Source: Wolbachia endosymbiont of Spodoptera picta
GTDB lineage: Bacteria > Pseudomonadota > Alphaproteobacteria > Rickettsiales > Anaplasmataceae
Assembly (NCBI RefSeq): GCF_018141665.1
Contig: NZ_CP067976.1
Coordinates: forward strand, 248,001 to 312,000
Direction: 5' to 3'
DNA: 64,000 bases
Numbering within the stretch: position 1 is the stretch's first letter; every line of letters begins with the position of its first letter. Below, in pieces: positions 18,723-27,960 of the stretch. The notes beneath the pieces were generated by a model. It saw only the letters and a program-made list of their open reading frames with translations, was not told the DNA's origin and did not search any database. The translations under genes were made by a program, and so were the position numbers.

Positions 18723-20096
18723 TGCACAACTCCGCTTTCTATTAGCTTTCATACTCCACTAAATGACTTCTTTTCTAAACGATATATACTAGAAATGCAG
18801 TCCGAAATATGAATTGCTCTAAAATTTTTTTCATTACGATTTTTCTATTAAACTTTAATAGAGCTTAACACATTTACAATATACTCAGGGGAGAGATTTT
18901 CCGTCTATAAGAAGTAGCCACAAAATGCTATATTAGTAAAGTTATTCATAATAATTATTTGTGAATTAAGTGCTTTAGATTCGAGATTACATAGATTTTT
19001 GGCAGTTTAAGCCATTTTAGATTGAAAAATGAAATCTCCAAAAAGGAAAAAACCCGGCTATATTAAAGGGTTAAGAGTAATTTAAGTTTGAAATTCAAAA
19101 AAACTTCTTAATTGCTTTAAAAGCTAGGATTATAGAGGGTTTTTGAGTGTAGCCCAGTTTCAGGTAAAACCTTATATATTATATATATAATAAATAATAA
19201 TATATAATAATAGAACATATAGGATATGTACCTTTCATAATACCTACCTAAATATTATTAACGCGCTTAAATGTTTAATTTGTTACTTTTTTAATAACAA
19301 GTTAAGCAAAAAAACATGAACTGTAATAAGTTTATTATAATATAAACCTTAAGAGAAGTTCCGCGGTGGCCATCTGCTCAACTGAAATGGTTTTCAAAAA
19401 GGCTAATATACCGTCCATTTTAATTTTTAACCGAAATATAAAAGTCATTTAAAAAATAAACTCAAGTGGCAATTAACCGGTTTTTTAAAGTCGCCTATAA
19501 CCTACTCTAACTACTTACGCATACAGGTGGACCAGCTGCATTTCATGATATTAGTAGACATAAACCTAGTTATTGTAAGATAATTAAAGGCATCACTCAA
19601 AGGAAGATAAATGTGTGGCCTATTCTTCAAAGTAAGGTTTTAAGGAATAAGAAGCTGTTCTGAGTTTTGTGATTTCCAGTAAAATTGAAAAATTAGGAAC
19701 AAAAACATACTATACTTAACTCACTGAATTTCTATGCTTTTAGCCACTTAGTGTGTGAAAATATTACTTTTCCATTTCCAAAAGACTTAATGAATCAGAT
19801 CGCCCTAAATAAAAATACAACACAGAGACAAAAATATGAAAAACCTGCTATTGCATTTTGGATAACCTAAAAAAAGATGAAAGATAAATGCTTACAAAAA
19901 ACAAGATGGCTAATAATATCGTTTTAAAAAGATTCTACGACTCCAGGATACAATTATACTACTAAGACCTAAGTTACTTATGTAAGGTAGCTTAAAACTC
20001 GATTATGAGGCACTTCTAAATTATCTTTTACCTTAAACTTTTACTTGCTATAAAAAAACCTTACCCTAGTCTATCACGTTTTTTATTTGTTGTAAA

Positions 20097-20145
20097 ATAT
20101 TTTTTCAAAAAAGTGAACAGCTTTTGTAATTTAGGTAAATATATA
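20097..20145. repeat. Right arm of a long imperfect inverted repeat
   Basis: Reads TTTTTTCAAAAAAGTGAAC and then AGCTTTTGTAATTTAGG. Its reverse complement matches the region around 18676-18722 with several mismatches. See the left arm. Confidence 0.4.
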
Positions 20146-20507
20146 TAACAAGAGCTGGTTATTTTGGAGGTCTTATTGAAATATAACGACTTTTATTTAA
20201 AACTCTTAAGGAAATATTTTAAATAATCTCTATAAACAAATTGTAGATGAAGATAAAGAAAAAAGTTTGAAATTGTTGCTATAAAAGAAGAAACAGAAGC
20301 TACAAAAACCGCTTGAAGTGGAGACAAATTTATTTATTTACGTCTCTAATTTTATCGTGTATGGCAGAGACAAAGATTTATATTTCCACTATATTATTGG
20401 TAGATGAAAAGCAGAGATATAGGGCTTTCTAAAGGGTGGGGGGGTCTGGTAGAGACTTATGACCTTGAAATCAGCGATTTGGTCTCATAACCATAGTCTC
20501 CCCAAAA

Positions 20508-20540
20508 GAACCGTGCTTGCGGATTTCCCGCACACGGCTC
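20508..20540 (-). ncRNA. Group II intron domain V, copy 1
   Basis: A 33-nt hairpin with GAGCCGTGTGCGG paired to CCGCAAGCACGGTTC around a GAAA loop, on the minus strand. It contains the catalytic AGC triad near its 5' side and sits shortly downstream of the maturase stop codon, as expected. Confidence 0.88.
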
Positions 20541-20553
20541 CACAATACAGCGT

Positions 20554-21900
20554 TCACACTAGTGCTCCTGTGTATAAAGAAACATATACCTTTGGTTTTG
20601 GTAATGGATTTACTTTTAAATAGTGTATAAATTGTTCCCAATCGATACTTTTCTTTTGACTACGTCGGTTTATCCACTTAAATGCTAACTTTGTTGCCAG
20701 TCGATTGAATTGAATCAAACACCGATAATTTCCGCTAACTCCGAAGTAGCTATAGTGTCCTGTTAGTTTGGCTTTAAGTTTCTGCCACCAATCTTTGAGG
20801 CAGATACGACTTCGTACCATCTTCAACCACTCTTTGATTTCTTTAATCTTTCTAGCTAGGCTTATTTTTGAAGTTTTCTGCTTCATCATAAGTTTACCAT
20901 TACGACTTTTTCCACAATAATGTGTAAATCCTAGAAAGTTGAAGCTAGCCGTCCTACGTTTCTCTCTTTCTGCTTGATACCATTCTTTCTTACCAAACTT
21001 TACTATTTTTGTTTTATTTTCAGCTATTTCCAATCCAAATTTACTTAGTCTTTGTTTCAGTAATTCTAGAAATTCTTTTGCGTCTTCTTCCCTCTCGCAG
21101 CCAACTACAAAATCGTCGCAAAACCTTATTAGCTGTATATATCCTCTGGCTTTTGGCTTAAATTTCTTTTCAAACCATAAGTCCAGCACATAGTGTAAGT
21201 ATATATTAGCTAATACAGGGCTTACTATACCACCTTGTGGTGTGCCTTGATCGGTTGCTTTATAACATCCAACTTCGACTATTCCTGCCTTTAGAAATCG
21301 TTTTATTAACCACAATAAATTTGGGTCAGCTATTCGTTCCCTTAGACAATTCATTAGCCATTTATGTTGAACATTATCAAAGAACTTCTTGATATCCACT
21401 TCTACAATATAGTTAATTGGTTTGTGCATAACTGCTTTATCTAGAACGTTTATCGCCTGATGACAATTTCTTCCTGGTCGAAATCCATACGAGCTGTCCA
21501 TAAAGTTTGCTTCATAAATATTTTCTAATATCTTCTTTAGCATTACCTGTACCAACTTTTCTTCTGTTGATGGTATTCCGAGACCGCGTTTTTCCTTGCT
21601 TCCAATTTTGGGTATGTATACCCTTTTCACTGGTTGCGGTCGGTATTGCTTTCTCTTCATACTATCCACTAGCATTCTAAGTTTCTCTTCTAGATTTTCT
21701 CCATAAGCTTCCACTGTCACACGATCTATACCGCAAGCCTTGTTGCGTTTTAGTTCCTTGTAACACTCTGCAAGATTCTCTTCATTAATCAAATGAACTA
21801 GCGATGTAAATTTTACTCGCTTATCTTGCTTAGCCCTTACTGCTATCTGGTTTAGTTTTCCTTGCATACTCCTCCAATCTCTGTTGTATTGGTATAGCAA
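20554..21900 (-). CDS. ltrA-like: Group II intron reverse transcriptase/maturase, copy 1
   Basis: 448 aa. RT blocks are visible: V-E-V-D-I-K-K-F-F-D (first catalytic Asp), Q-G-T-P-Q-G-G-I-V-S-P, and the active-site box R-F-C-D-D-F where Y-A-D-D is usual. Then come F-N-F-L-G-F and the maturase (domain X) region with L-x-G-H-Y-x-Y-F-G-V. There is no HNH endonuclease at the C terminus, so mobility would need nicked or single-stranded targets. The frame opens with a TTG at 21900; an ATG at 21867 (M-Q-G-K-L-N-Q) preceded by GGAGG is the likelier start. Same translation as copy 2. Confidence 0.95.
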   Translation of the reverse strand: MLYQYNRDWRSMQGKLNQIAVRAKQDKRVKFTSLVHLINEENLAECYKELKRNKACGIDRVTVEAYGENLEEKLRMLVDSMKRKQYRPQPVKRVYIPKIGSKEKRGLGIPSTEEKLVQVMLKKILENIYEANFMDSSYGFRPGRNCHQAINVLDKAVMHKPINYIVEVDIKKFFDNVQHKWLMNCLRERIADPNLLWLIKRFLKAGIVEVGCYKATDQGTPQGGIVSPVLANIYLHYVLDLWFEKKFKPKARGYIQLIRFCDDFVVGCEREEDAKEFLELLKQRLSKFGLEIAENKTKIVKFGKKEWYQAEREKRRTASFNFLGFTHYCGKSRNGKLMMKQKTSKISLARKIKEIKEWLKMVRSRICLKDWWQKLKAKLTGHYSYFGVSGNYRCLIQFNRLATKLAFKWINRRSQKKSIDWEQFIHYLKVNPLPKPKVYVSLYTGALV

Positions 21901-22365
21901 TCCCTATACCAGTCACTATATTGCTAACCGCTTCCCCTTGTATGTGGCTTTCCCACACTCCGAGTACTATCAGTTAGTCCGACTTCCTTTGCATCTTCCT
22001 CCAGTCCTTGCCTTTATTGACTTGTTCCAGAGTACCCTTACAGGAATACAAAGGATCTCCCAAGTTCACGTAAGGTCCATCTCAACACATGACGCGGCCT
22101 TCGATCCCGATGGGGTGAGTAATATCTTTCCTTAGCGTTATTACCCATGTTGCCTTCCACCAAATGTAAAGTGTCGGCCCCCATGACGCGTGAATTACGG
22201 GACTCAATACCTTCACTTTCGTTGCACCCTATGTTGTCCATTCCATTAGCTTTACTACGCTCGTTACCTTACGCAGCATAATGGTTTGTTCCAGGTTGCT
22301 GGCTAAGCTTTACCCGTGTTGGATTTTCACCAACTGTTCCTTACGTACTTCTTGGCGCACACATT

Positions 22366-22671
22366 TTACACCCCAGACGCTTTTATTTTCCACGTTATTC
22401 CAGACTTGTCTCTAAGTGGCGGTGAGTGTACTTTATATCTTCGATCACCTATAACAAAAACATCTCCCACTATTGGCTTTAACACATCAAACGCACTTAC
22501 TTCTAACGCTAAAGTTTCTTCCACAAATTGCCCTTCACCAATCTCGTATAATTTATCTGGCTCTTGCTTTAATACTTGTACCATGTACGCCTTATTTTTC
22601 GACTCATACAAAGCTAACTCTCCTAAATGGGCAAAACAATCTTTAAATAATCTCTTTATATTTTTCTGCAT
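22366..22671 (-). CDS. Head-tail joining protein, lambda gpFII-like
   Basis: A 101-aa small protein placed right after the major capsid gene, the usual site of lambda-like head-completion proteins. Size, beta-rich composition and the ending V-G-D-V-F-V-I-G-D-R-R-Y-K-V...W-K-I-K-A fit the gpFII/head-tail joining family, though no single diagnostic motif is present. It ends at a TAA only 3 nt before the 5' end of group II intron copy 1. Last recognisable structural gene of the remnant. Confidence 0.7.
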   Translation of the reverse strand: MQKNIKRLFKDCFAHLGELALYESKNKAYMVQVLKQEPDKLYEIGEGQFVEETLALEVSAFDVLKPIVGDVFVIGDRRYKVHSPPLRDKSGITWKIKASGV

Positions 22672-22780
22672 ACCATTTTTTCTAAAAGTCTTTACATATT
22701 ATTTTAAACATATTGCATATCTTATATTTTTATGGTATATTTTTAAGGTCATAAATAGAGTTTTCTATGTGGGGACCCTA

Positions 22781-23785
22781 CTATGTTGTTACTATTTTCG
22801 CTAAAACGGCCGGACGATGGCACATTGGCAGAGGATTTGACTGCGTATGTAAATCGGTCCCTCTATCAAATCTTCTTGGCTCTTGTTTTGCATAAAGCGG
22901 TTGTCCTAGTGTGTTTACCGTTTCATTAAAATCTGCTGGTGCAAAATATGTTGTAAATGTGCTTGCTGTTCCTAGTGGAAAACAGTGACCTGTATCTTTC
23001 TCAATAAATCTTCTTACGGTTCCTTCAGGGTCAGTTGCTTGCCCTCTATATTCCTCAAATGTTATGCCACAGAACGTAAATCCTGACCTCATATCATTTC
23101 GAAGTGCTGCTCCTTCTTGCCATCTTTCATATGCTTCTTTTACTTTAGCATGAGAAGTTAATGCATCAAAAAACTCAGGGCTTACCAAGGCATGAATTCC
23201 AGTCATATATTCACCACTTAGGTTATCTTCTATATGCCGGAGTACTTCCAGACACTTACGTTTTACATCAGTTGTTGCTGTTCCAAGGGCAAAATTTACT
23301 ACTTTTGGTGTTATTTCAAATTTGTTGTACAGATTTAATAATTCTGACCCATCAGCATCTAAAATTATTCCCTTCAGCGCTCCCATTCGCAAATGCTCTA
23401 ATGTTATTGCATGTTTGTTTCTCATTAGCTGTAAATGGTCAGTTACTACGTCTGCCAGCGCTTTCAGTTCACTCTCTGATCCAAATGCTCTTATTCCCTG
23501 TACTTCTTCTGGTAACACTACATCATCATGAGGAATATGTGGAATCGTAAATGTTCTTACTTTTCTTTTCCCTCTTTTTCCTACTGTTGCTGGTGCTCCG
23601 GGTAACTGCGTTGGTAGTAAACTTAACACTCCGTTGTGTTCTTCTATCGTAATATGTCTAAATCTTACTGATCTACTTGGAAATAAATTTAAATTTCCAA
23701 CACGTCCATAATTTATCGGCAATATATTCATCGCATTTGTTAGTGCCGTCATGCTAAATGCTGTATTTGTAAATGGATTTTGCAT
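22781..23785 (-). CDS. Major capsid protein (lambda gpE family)
   Basis: 334 aa, the usual length for the gpE capsid family. N-terminal M-Q-N-P-F-T-x2-A-F-S-M-x-A-L-T-x-A-M-N opens the N-arm; the middle has L-x2-A-D-V-V-T-D-H-L-x-L-M-R-N-K-H and a long helix. The fold forms HK97-type capsomers. It lies 24 bp after the decoration gene on the same strand. GGAGAAAAAG sits upstream of the ATG. Confidence 0.93.
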   Translation of the reverse strand: MQNPFTNTAFSMTALTNAMNILPINYGRVGNLNLFPSRSVRFRHITIEEHNGVLSLLPTQLPGAPATVGKRGKRKVRTFTIPHIPHDDVVLPEEVQGIRAFGSESELKALADVVTDHLQLMRNKHAITLEHLRMGALKGIILDADGSELLNLYNKFEITPKVVNFALGTATTDVKRKCLEVLRHIEDNLSGEYMTGIHALVSPEFFDALTSHAKVKEAYERWQEGAALRNDMRSGFTFCGITFEEYRGQATDPEGTVRRFIEKDTGHCFPLGTASTFTTYFAPADFNETVNTLGQPLYAKQEPRRFDRGTDLHTQSNPLPMCHRPAVLAKIVTT

Positions 23786-23809
23786 TCTTTTTCTCCTTAT
23801 TAATTTTAG

Positions 23810-24178
23810 TTAAACTCCCTTGCGGACAATGATCCCTCGTGCTTCAAGTGGCTTTATTGCTGCATTTTTCTGCTCTTTAGTGATATTTGCTGGCCATACA
23901 ACTGCATAATCAGCTAGCATTGCACTACGAGTAATAATTACTGCTTTGGCATTTTCTGTCGCATTTACATCACTTACTATTGCACCTATTGCTGTTTGTG
24001 TGCCATCTGTGGCAGTTGGATTTATTATCCTAATCATGTTGTCTTTATCACGACCAACAACTGTCCCTAGCTTCAGATTTTGACCCTTTGCTACCGTTAT
24101 TTGGTCTCTTGAATATAGACTTGATGCCTCATACTTTAATAAGTCACCTAGATTATTTTGTTCTGTTATACTACTCAT
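23810..24178 (-). CDS. Head decoration protein (lambda gpD family)
   Basis: 122 aa with an N-terminal flexible arm, then L-K-L-G-T-V-V-G and A-I-G-A-I-V-S-D-V-N-A-T repeats typical of the gpD fold that caps capsid threefold sites. Its start overlaps the end of the protease gene by 8 bp. Some family members are longer; this one is normal. Confidence 0.85.
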   Translation of the reverse strand: MSSITEQNNLGDLLKYEASSLYSRDQITVAKGQNLKLGTVVGRDKDNMIRIINPTATDGTQTAIGAIVSDVNATENAKAVIITRSAMLADYAVVWPANITKEQKNAAIKPLEARGIIVRKGV

Positions 24179-25253
24179 TTTGCTTTTCTCCTTTTGTTAT
24201 ATATTTTAAATGCCTACGACTTTTCGCTACCTGCATCATCAACTCTTCTCCTGAATTCTGTGGTATTGCACTCAGTATCTCTGTCTTTTTCGTTCTTTCT
24301 GCAAGTAATTCCATTAAAACCTCCCTTGCTTGCTCAACACTTACGCCCTGCTCAATAAATTCTCCTATTTTCTCTGGCATTCGTGATAAGTTACATAAAC
24401 GTACTAATTCAAGAACTTCAGTACGATACTTAGTTAAATTATTAGTTTCTAGGTCAGTTATAGTTTGCTCGTTCATAGTAATACTCCTGTTTTTATTAAT
24501 AGATTTAAACTCTGAAAGAATTGTAATTCCATCTGCAAGACCTATCTCTACTGCATTTTCACCAAAATAAAGCCCTGCTTCAGTATTTTTTATTGCCTCT
24601 ACAGAGAGGTTTCTATTCCGTGCTATTAGCTCAACCAGCATTTCATATAAACGATTCACTTCGCTTTTTAGATTTTCTAAACTCTCAGAAGTTATTGGCT
24701 CATGTGGATTTAAATCATTTTTTCTACTTCCTGCAAACACTGTGGTATATTTTATTCCACATTTTTCATCAAATCCACTTTGATCTATATGACTTGCTAT
24801 TACTCCTATACTCCCAACTCCTGAAGTGCGGGTGAGAAAAATCTTTTCAGCACTAGAAGCTATAGCGTACGCTGCAGAATATGCATCATCATTTGCTATC
24901 GCTATTATCCTCTTTTTTCCTCTTGCACTGTAAATAAAATCAGCAAGGTCAAACACTCCATTTACTTCTCCTCCTGGACTGTCTATATCCAACAGGATTG
25001 TTTCTATATCACTATCTTCTATTGCTTGTGTAATTTGTGCTTCTATTTGATTATAGGAAGTCATTCCCAAAATATCATCAAAAGTTTCTGACTTTTTTGT
25101 CAAGATTCCATGTATCGGTATTATTCCTCTTTCACTATTTCCTACTGCATGTTTTATATTTTTAAAGATAGGCTGCTTTCCTGTTTGTAGTGACAGTAAT
25201 TCAAAACTCCTTGGTTCTACCATTACACATCTGTTTAGCCATTGTTGTTTCAT
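24171..25253 (-). CDS. S49-family capsid maturation protease (lambda gpC-like)
   Basis: 360 aa. The S49 core has D-I-D-S-P-G-G near residue 92, the nucleophile region D-A-Y-S-A-A-Y (Ser in A-Y-S) near residue 125 and the partner lysine in A-G-S-R-K-N-D near residue 175. The C-terminal ~110 residues, beginning M-N-E-Q-T-I-T-D-L, are helical and probably act as the scaffold, as in gpC/gpNu3. A 4-bp overlap with the portal gene (ATGA) implies coupled translation. Confidence 0.92.
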   Translation of the reverse strand: MKQQWLNRCVMVEPRSFELLSLQTGKQPIFKNIKHAVGNSERGIIPIHGILTKKSETFDDILGMTSYNQIEAQITQAIEDSDIETILLDIDSPGGEVNGVFDLADFIYSARGKKRIIAIANDDAYSAAYAIASSAEKIFLTRTSGVGSIGVIASHIDQSGFDEKCGIKYTTVFAGSRKNDLNPHEPITSESLENLKSEVNRLYEMLVELIARNRNLSVEAIKNTEAGLYFGENAVEIGLADGITILSEFKSINKNRSITMNEQTITDLETNNLTKYRTEVLELVRLCNLSRMPEKIGEFIEQGVSVEQAREVLMELLAERTKKTEILSAIPQNSGEELMMQVAKSRRHLKYITKGEKQNE

Positions 25254-26677
25254 ATCACCTCTTGATTGGCCGTAACGTCAGAATCAAAACTTAAGCCCAG
25301 TTCACTTGCACGTCTTTGATCTTCTGCTATTTCTTGGTCAATTTCTTCTACATCATAACCCATTTCTGATACTACTTCCGCTCGACTCTTGAATCCATTT
25401 CTTACTGCCATTTGCTGTGCTTGCTGATCTTTTAGCGGATCGACCCAATCAAATCCCTGTGGTATCCATTTTACTTCTTTTTTTGCTCCTTCTTTTCCCT
25501 TTGTCCATTCTTCACCTATGTCTAGCTCTCCAGAAAGTAGTGCTAACTCTAACCACCTATCCCATACAGGACGGCAAAACTGAAATACCATTATGTTATG
25601 CTGTAACATTGTACATCTCCTACGAAACTCTATTAATCCTGCTCTAATTGATGAATAATTAACACCGGTTAAATCTCCTGTTAGTTGCTCATATGTTATC
25701 CCTGTACCAATCGCTATTGCCCTGAGTTGCTGTCTTATAAACGCTTCATAACTTCCTCCAACATCTGACGGTTCTGAAAATTTTATGTCTTCTCCTGGGT
25801 CTAAAAGCTGCATTGTTCCTGGCTCTAAACCTGATAGTGCCACTCCTTGCTCATTACTTTCACTTTCTCCCATGATATTTGCTTCTGGATCGAGTCTCGT
25901 AATAAATCCAGCAAACATTGCTGCAGTTTTCTTTCTCACCAGCTCTGCATCATCATATTGATCAAGCTCATAAAGCTTCAGCAGTATATTAGAAAGCCAA
26001 GGCTCCCCTCTGATTTGCCCAGGTCTTAATGGTCTATAAATATGTAAAACATCATTTGCTGGCACTCTCACTGATTCTCCAAACATACTTTCACCAGGGT
26101 GTTCTTTAAATAGGTAGTATGCTTCTCTTTGCCCAAGCCTGTTAAACTCAATCCCGTTTCTTATTACATTACCATTTCCTAAAGTTTGATTTGTTTTATT
26201 ATCTAAATGTTCAGACTCAAGTACTTGTAGTTGTAATGGTACAGAAAATCTATCCTCTAGCTTTCTCGTTCTTAAACGTATAAAACATTCTCCTCCCTCT
26301 ATCATACTTCTGCATACTAGAGCTTGTAATCCATAAAAATCACTTACTCCGTTACTATCTGCTTCATCTGTCCATCTTAGCCATAATTCTTGTACTTTCT
26401 TTCGAAATTCTCCATCTCTTGCTTTTGATTGCGGTTTTATTCCTGTTCCAATAGAGTTACTTACTATCGTATCAATTATATTTGCAGCGTAAGGATTTTT
26501 TCTCACCATATCACGTGATCTACTACGTAAAGTTTCAAGGCTTTGAGACAGCAAATTGTTTATACTTCCTAACTCTGGTTGAAAGTGAAAAAATCTTCTT
26601 CCTGATCCTGCTGCATCCCAGGCTGAGCTTTTGATTTTTGGCTTACTAAATAGTTGTTTGAATGATTTGAGTAGCAT
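25250..26677 (-). CDS. Phage portal protein (lambda gpB family)
   Basis: 475 aa, full length. N-terminal W-D-A-A-G-S-G-R-R-F, then R-x-R-x-R-D-M-V-R-K-N-P-Y-A and I-V-S-N-S-I-G-T-G-I are standard gpB landmarks. The region T-Y-E-Q-L-T-G-D-L-T-G-V-N-Y-S-S-I-R-A-G follows near residue 330. It forms the dodecameric DNA channel at one vertex. It shares one base with the nuclease gene upstream. Confidence 0.94.
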   Translation of the reverse strand: MLLKSFKQLFSKPKIKSSAWDAAGSGRRFFHFQPELGSINNLLSQSLETLRSRSRDMVRKNPYAANIIDTIVSNSIGTGIKPQSKARDGEFRKKVQELWLRWTDEADSNGVSDFYGLQALVCRSMIEGGECFIRLRTRKLEDRFSVPLQLQVLESEHLDNKTNQTLGNGNVIRNGIEFNRLGQREAYYLFKEHPGESMFGESVRVPANDVLHIYRPLRPGQIRGEPWLSNILLKLYELDQYDDAELVRKKTAAMFAGFITRLDPEANIMGESESNEQGVALSGLEPGTMQLLDPGEDIKFSEPSDVGGSYEAFIRQQLRAIAIGTGITYEQLTGDLTGVNYSSIRAGLIEFRRRCTMLQHNIMVFQFCRPVWDRWLELALLSGELDIGEEWTKGKEGAKKEVKWIPQGFDWVDPLKDQQAQQMAVRNGFKSRAEVVSEMGYDVEEIDQEIAEDQRRASELGLSFDSDVTANQEVI

Positions 26678-27708
26678 TACTTCTCTTTATCTGAAACTTT
26701 AGATAACTCAGCTTCTAATTCCTCTATCGTTGGTAAAGCTGTCTTTATATTCTCTGGTAGACTTTCAGTTATTCGATATTCTGCTAGTCCTATTGGTTTT
26801 GTCATATCTTTTAGAGTGTATTTTACTAGTACATCATTTTTAGATTTACATAAAATCAACCCTACAGATGGTTGATCTGTCTCGTGTTTTAGCAAGTCAT
26901 CTACTGCTGAAAGGTAGAAATTCATTTTACCGGCGTATTCTGGTTTAAACTTATTATCTTTCAATTCAATTACTATAAAACAACGTAATTTTAGATGGTA
27001 GAATAATAGATCGACAAAGAAGTCTTCATCACCAACATCTAAATGAAATTGTCTACCTACAAATGCAAAGCCTTCACCAAGTTCTAACAAAAACTTCTCC
27101 ATATGTCCTACAAGACCTTTTTCTACTTCTCTTTCATGAGCATCCTTTCCTATACTTAAAAAATCAAAAATATATGGATCTTTTAACGTGTAATGCGCTA
27201 GATCTGATTGAGGTGAAGGTAACTTCTCTTTAAAATTAGTGATAGCCTTTCCTTGACGTTTATGTAACCCAAGTTCAATCTGCATTACCATGATGTTTCT
27301 TGACCAGCCATGTTCTATAGCTTCTTTTATGTAGAATAGCCTCGCTTCTTTGTCCCGAACTAAGTCCATCAGAAATATATTATGTCCCCATGGCAATTGG
27401 GCAACAAGTTGTTGCACAAATTCAATATCTTGATATTCCCCTGCAAACTGCCTCATATATTTTAGATTTCTTGTGCTAAAACCTTTCATTTCTGGAAACT
27501 CAGCCTTTAAGTCTCTACTTAACTGCTCAATTACTTTGGATCCCCAACCTTGGCTCTTTTGTTTTTCTAGAATCTGTGTTCCAATATAATGATAAAGTAG
27601 TAGTAGCTCTTTATTTACTGTTCTTGCTGCTTTATAACGACTAATAGCAATCTGTTCTTTCAGCTGCTCTAAAAATTCTGTATATTCTTTTGCTATAATT
27701 TTTGTCAT
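26677..27708 (-). CDS. DUF1016/YhcG-type PD-(D/E)XK nuclease nested in the head operon
   Basis: 343 aa from the chosen start. The N-terminal half is the DUF1016 helical domain (L-L-Y-H-Y-I-G, G-W-G-S-K-V-I-E-Q-L-S-R-D-L); the C-terminal half is the nuclease core with D-E-D-F-F-V-D-L-L-F-Y-H and the catalytic I-V-I-E-L-K-D (E-L-K of the fold). The frame opens at 27735, but the ATG at 27708 has AAAGGA 5 nt upstream and starts M-T-K-I-I. Such proteins are widespread in mobile elements and may cut foreign or host DNA. In lambda-like phages this position (between gpW and portal) is normally empty. Confidence 0.9.
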   Translation of the reverse strand: MTKIIAKEYTEFLEQLKEQIAISRYKAARTVNKELLLLYHYIGTQILEKQKSQGWGSKVIEQLSRDLKAEFPEMKGFSTRNLKYMRQFAGEYQDIEFVQQLVAQLPWGHNIFLMDLVRDKEARLFYIKEAIEHGWSRNIMVMQIELGLHKRQGKAITNFKEKLPSPQSDLAHYTLKDPYIFDFLSIGKDAHEREVEKGLVGHMEKFLLELGEGFAFVGRQFHLDVGDEDFFVDLLFYHLKLRCFIVIELKDNKFKPEYAGKMNFYLSAVDDLLKHETDQPSVGLILCKSKNDVLVKYTLKDMTKPIGLAEYRITESLPENIKTALPTIEELEAELSKVSDKEK

Positions 27709-27734
27709 ACGGTTCCTTTCAACGATTTTCATCA

Positions 27735-27959
27735 TTATATGATCCCCTTACTCGTTGAAAAAACAATTTTCCTCTTTGGCTTCATGCCCGCAACTTTTAA
27801 CCCCGCTTTTATTCGTTGCCTGAGCTCCAATAAATCCTTTATTTGAACTTCCCCGTACCGTACAATATGGTCACCATATGCAATTGATACTACTCTCTCT
27901 CCATTTTGTAGTTTCTTTATCGCTTCTTCGACTTGAATTAAATATTCTTCGTTATACAT
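27735..27959 (-). CDS. Head-tail connector gpW-like protein
   Basis: 75 aa. The frame opens at 27971, but M-Y-N-E-E-Y at 27959 avoids most of the overlap with the terminase. A short helix-beta hairpin-helix pattern (I-Q-V-E-E-A-I-K-K-L, G-E-R-V-V-S-I-A-Y-G, L-L-E-L-R-Q-R-I) fits gpW, which sits between terminase and portal in lambda-like phages. Size and place both agree. Confidence 0.8.
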   Translation of the reverse strand: MYNEEYLIQVEEAIKKLQNGERVVSIAYGDHIVRYGEVQIKDLLELRQRIKAGLKVAGMKPKRKIVFSTSKGII

Positions 27960-27960
27960 T

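Larger units (their letters stand above)
17913..20443. other. 2.5-kb gene-free region upstream of the RepA-like gene
   Basis: No frame longer than about 50 codons can be supported on either strand. It holds the RepA promoter region near 17950-18200, an iteron-like cluster at 18258-18426, an imperfect inverted repeat pair (about 18676-18722 against 20097-20145), a run of TA-rich repeats near 19165-19210 and a small stray frame at 19511-19664 that reads G-G-P-A-A-F-H-D-I-S-R-H-K-P and ends K-K-L-F, perhaps a gene remnant. It lies where tail genes of an intact phage WO might have been, so it may be a mix of replication control sequence and decayed phage DNA. Confidence 0.6.
20444..22362 (-). mobile_element. 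Group II intron, copy 1 (reverse orientation)
   Basis: A 1919-nt intron whose 5' end on the minus strand is GTGTGCGCC (22362) and whose 3' end is ...CTACCAGAC (20444). The ends are set by comparison with copy 2 at 37762-39680, where the flanks differ and the body appears identical. It carries a reverse transcriptase/maturase frame, a recognisable domain V hairpin (20508-20540) and a domain VI stem before the 3' end. The 5' insertion point lies 3 nt after the stop codon of the gpFII-like gene, so the interrupted transcript keeps that protein intact. The 3' flank begins with CCCCCCACCC and leads into gene-free DNA. Confidence 0.93.

Noticed and set aside
19165..19210. TA-rich tract considered as a CRISPR or satellite array
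   Set aside because: Only simple AT runs, with no regular repeat/spacer pattern.
22038..22241. 67-codon frame inside the group II intron (and its twin at 37883-38086)
   Set aside because: It lies in the structured intron RNA 5' part (domains I-IV), not a gene.
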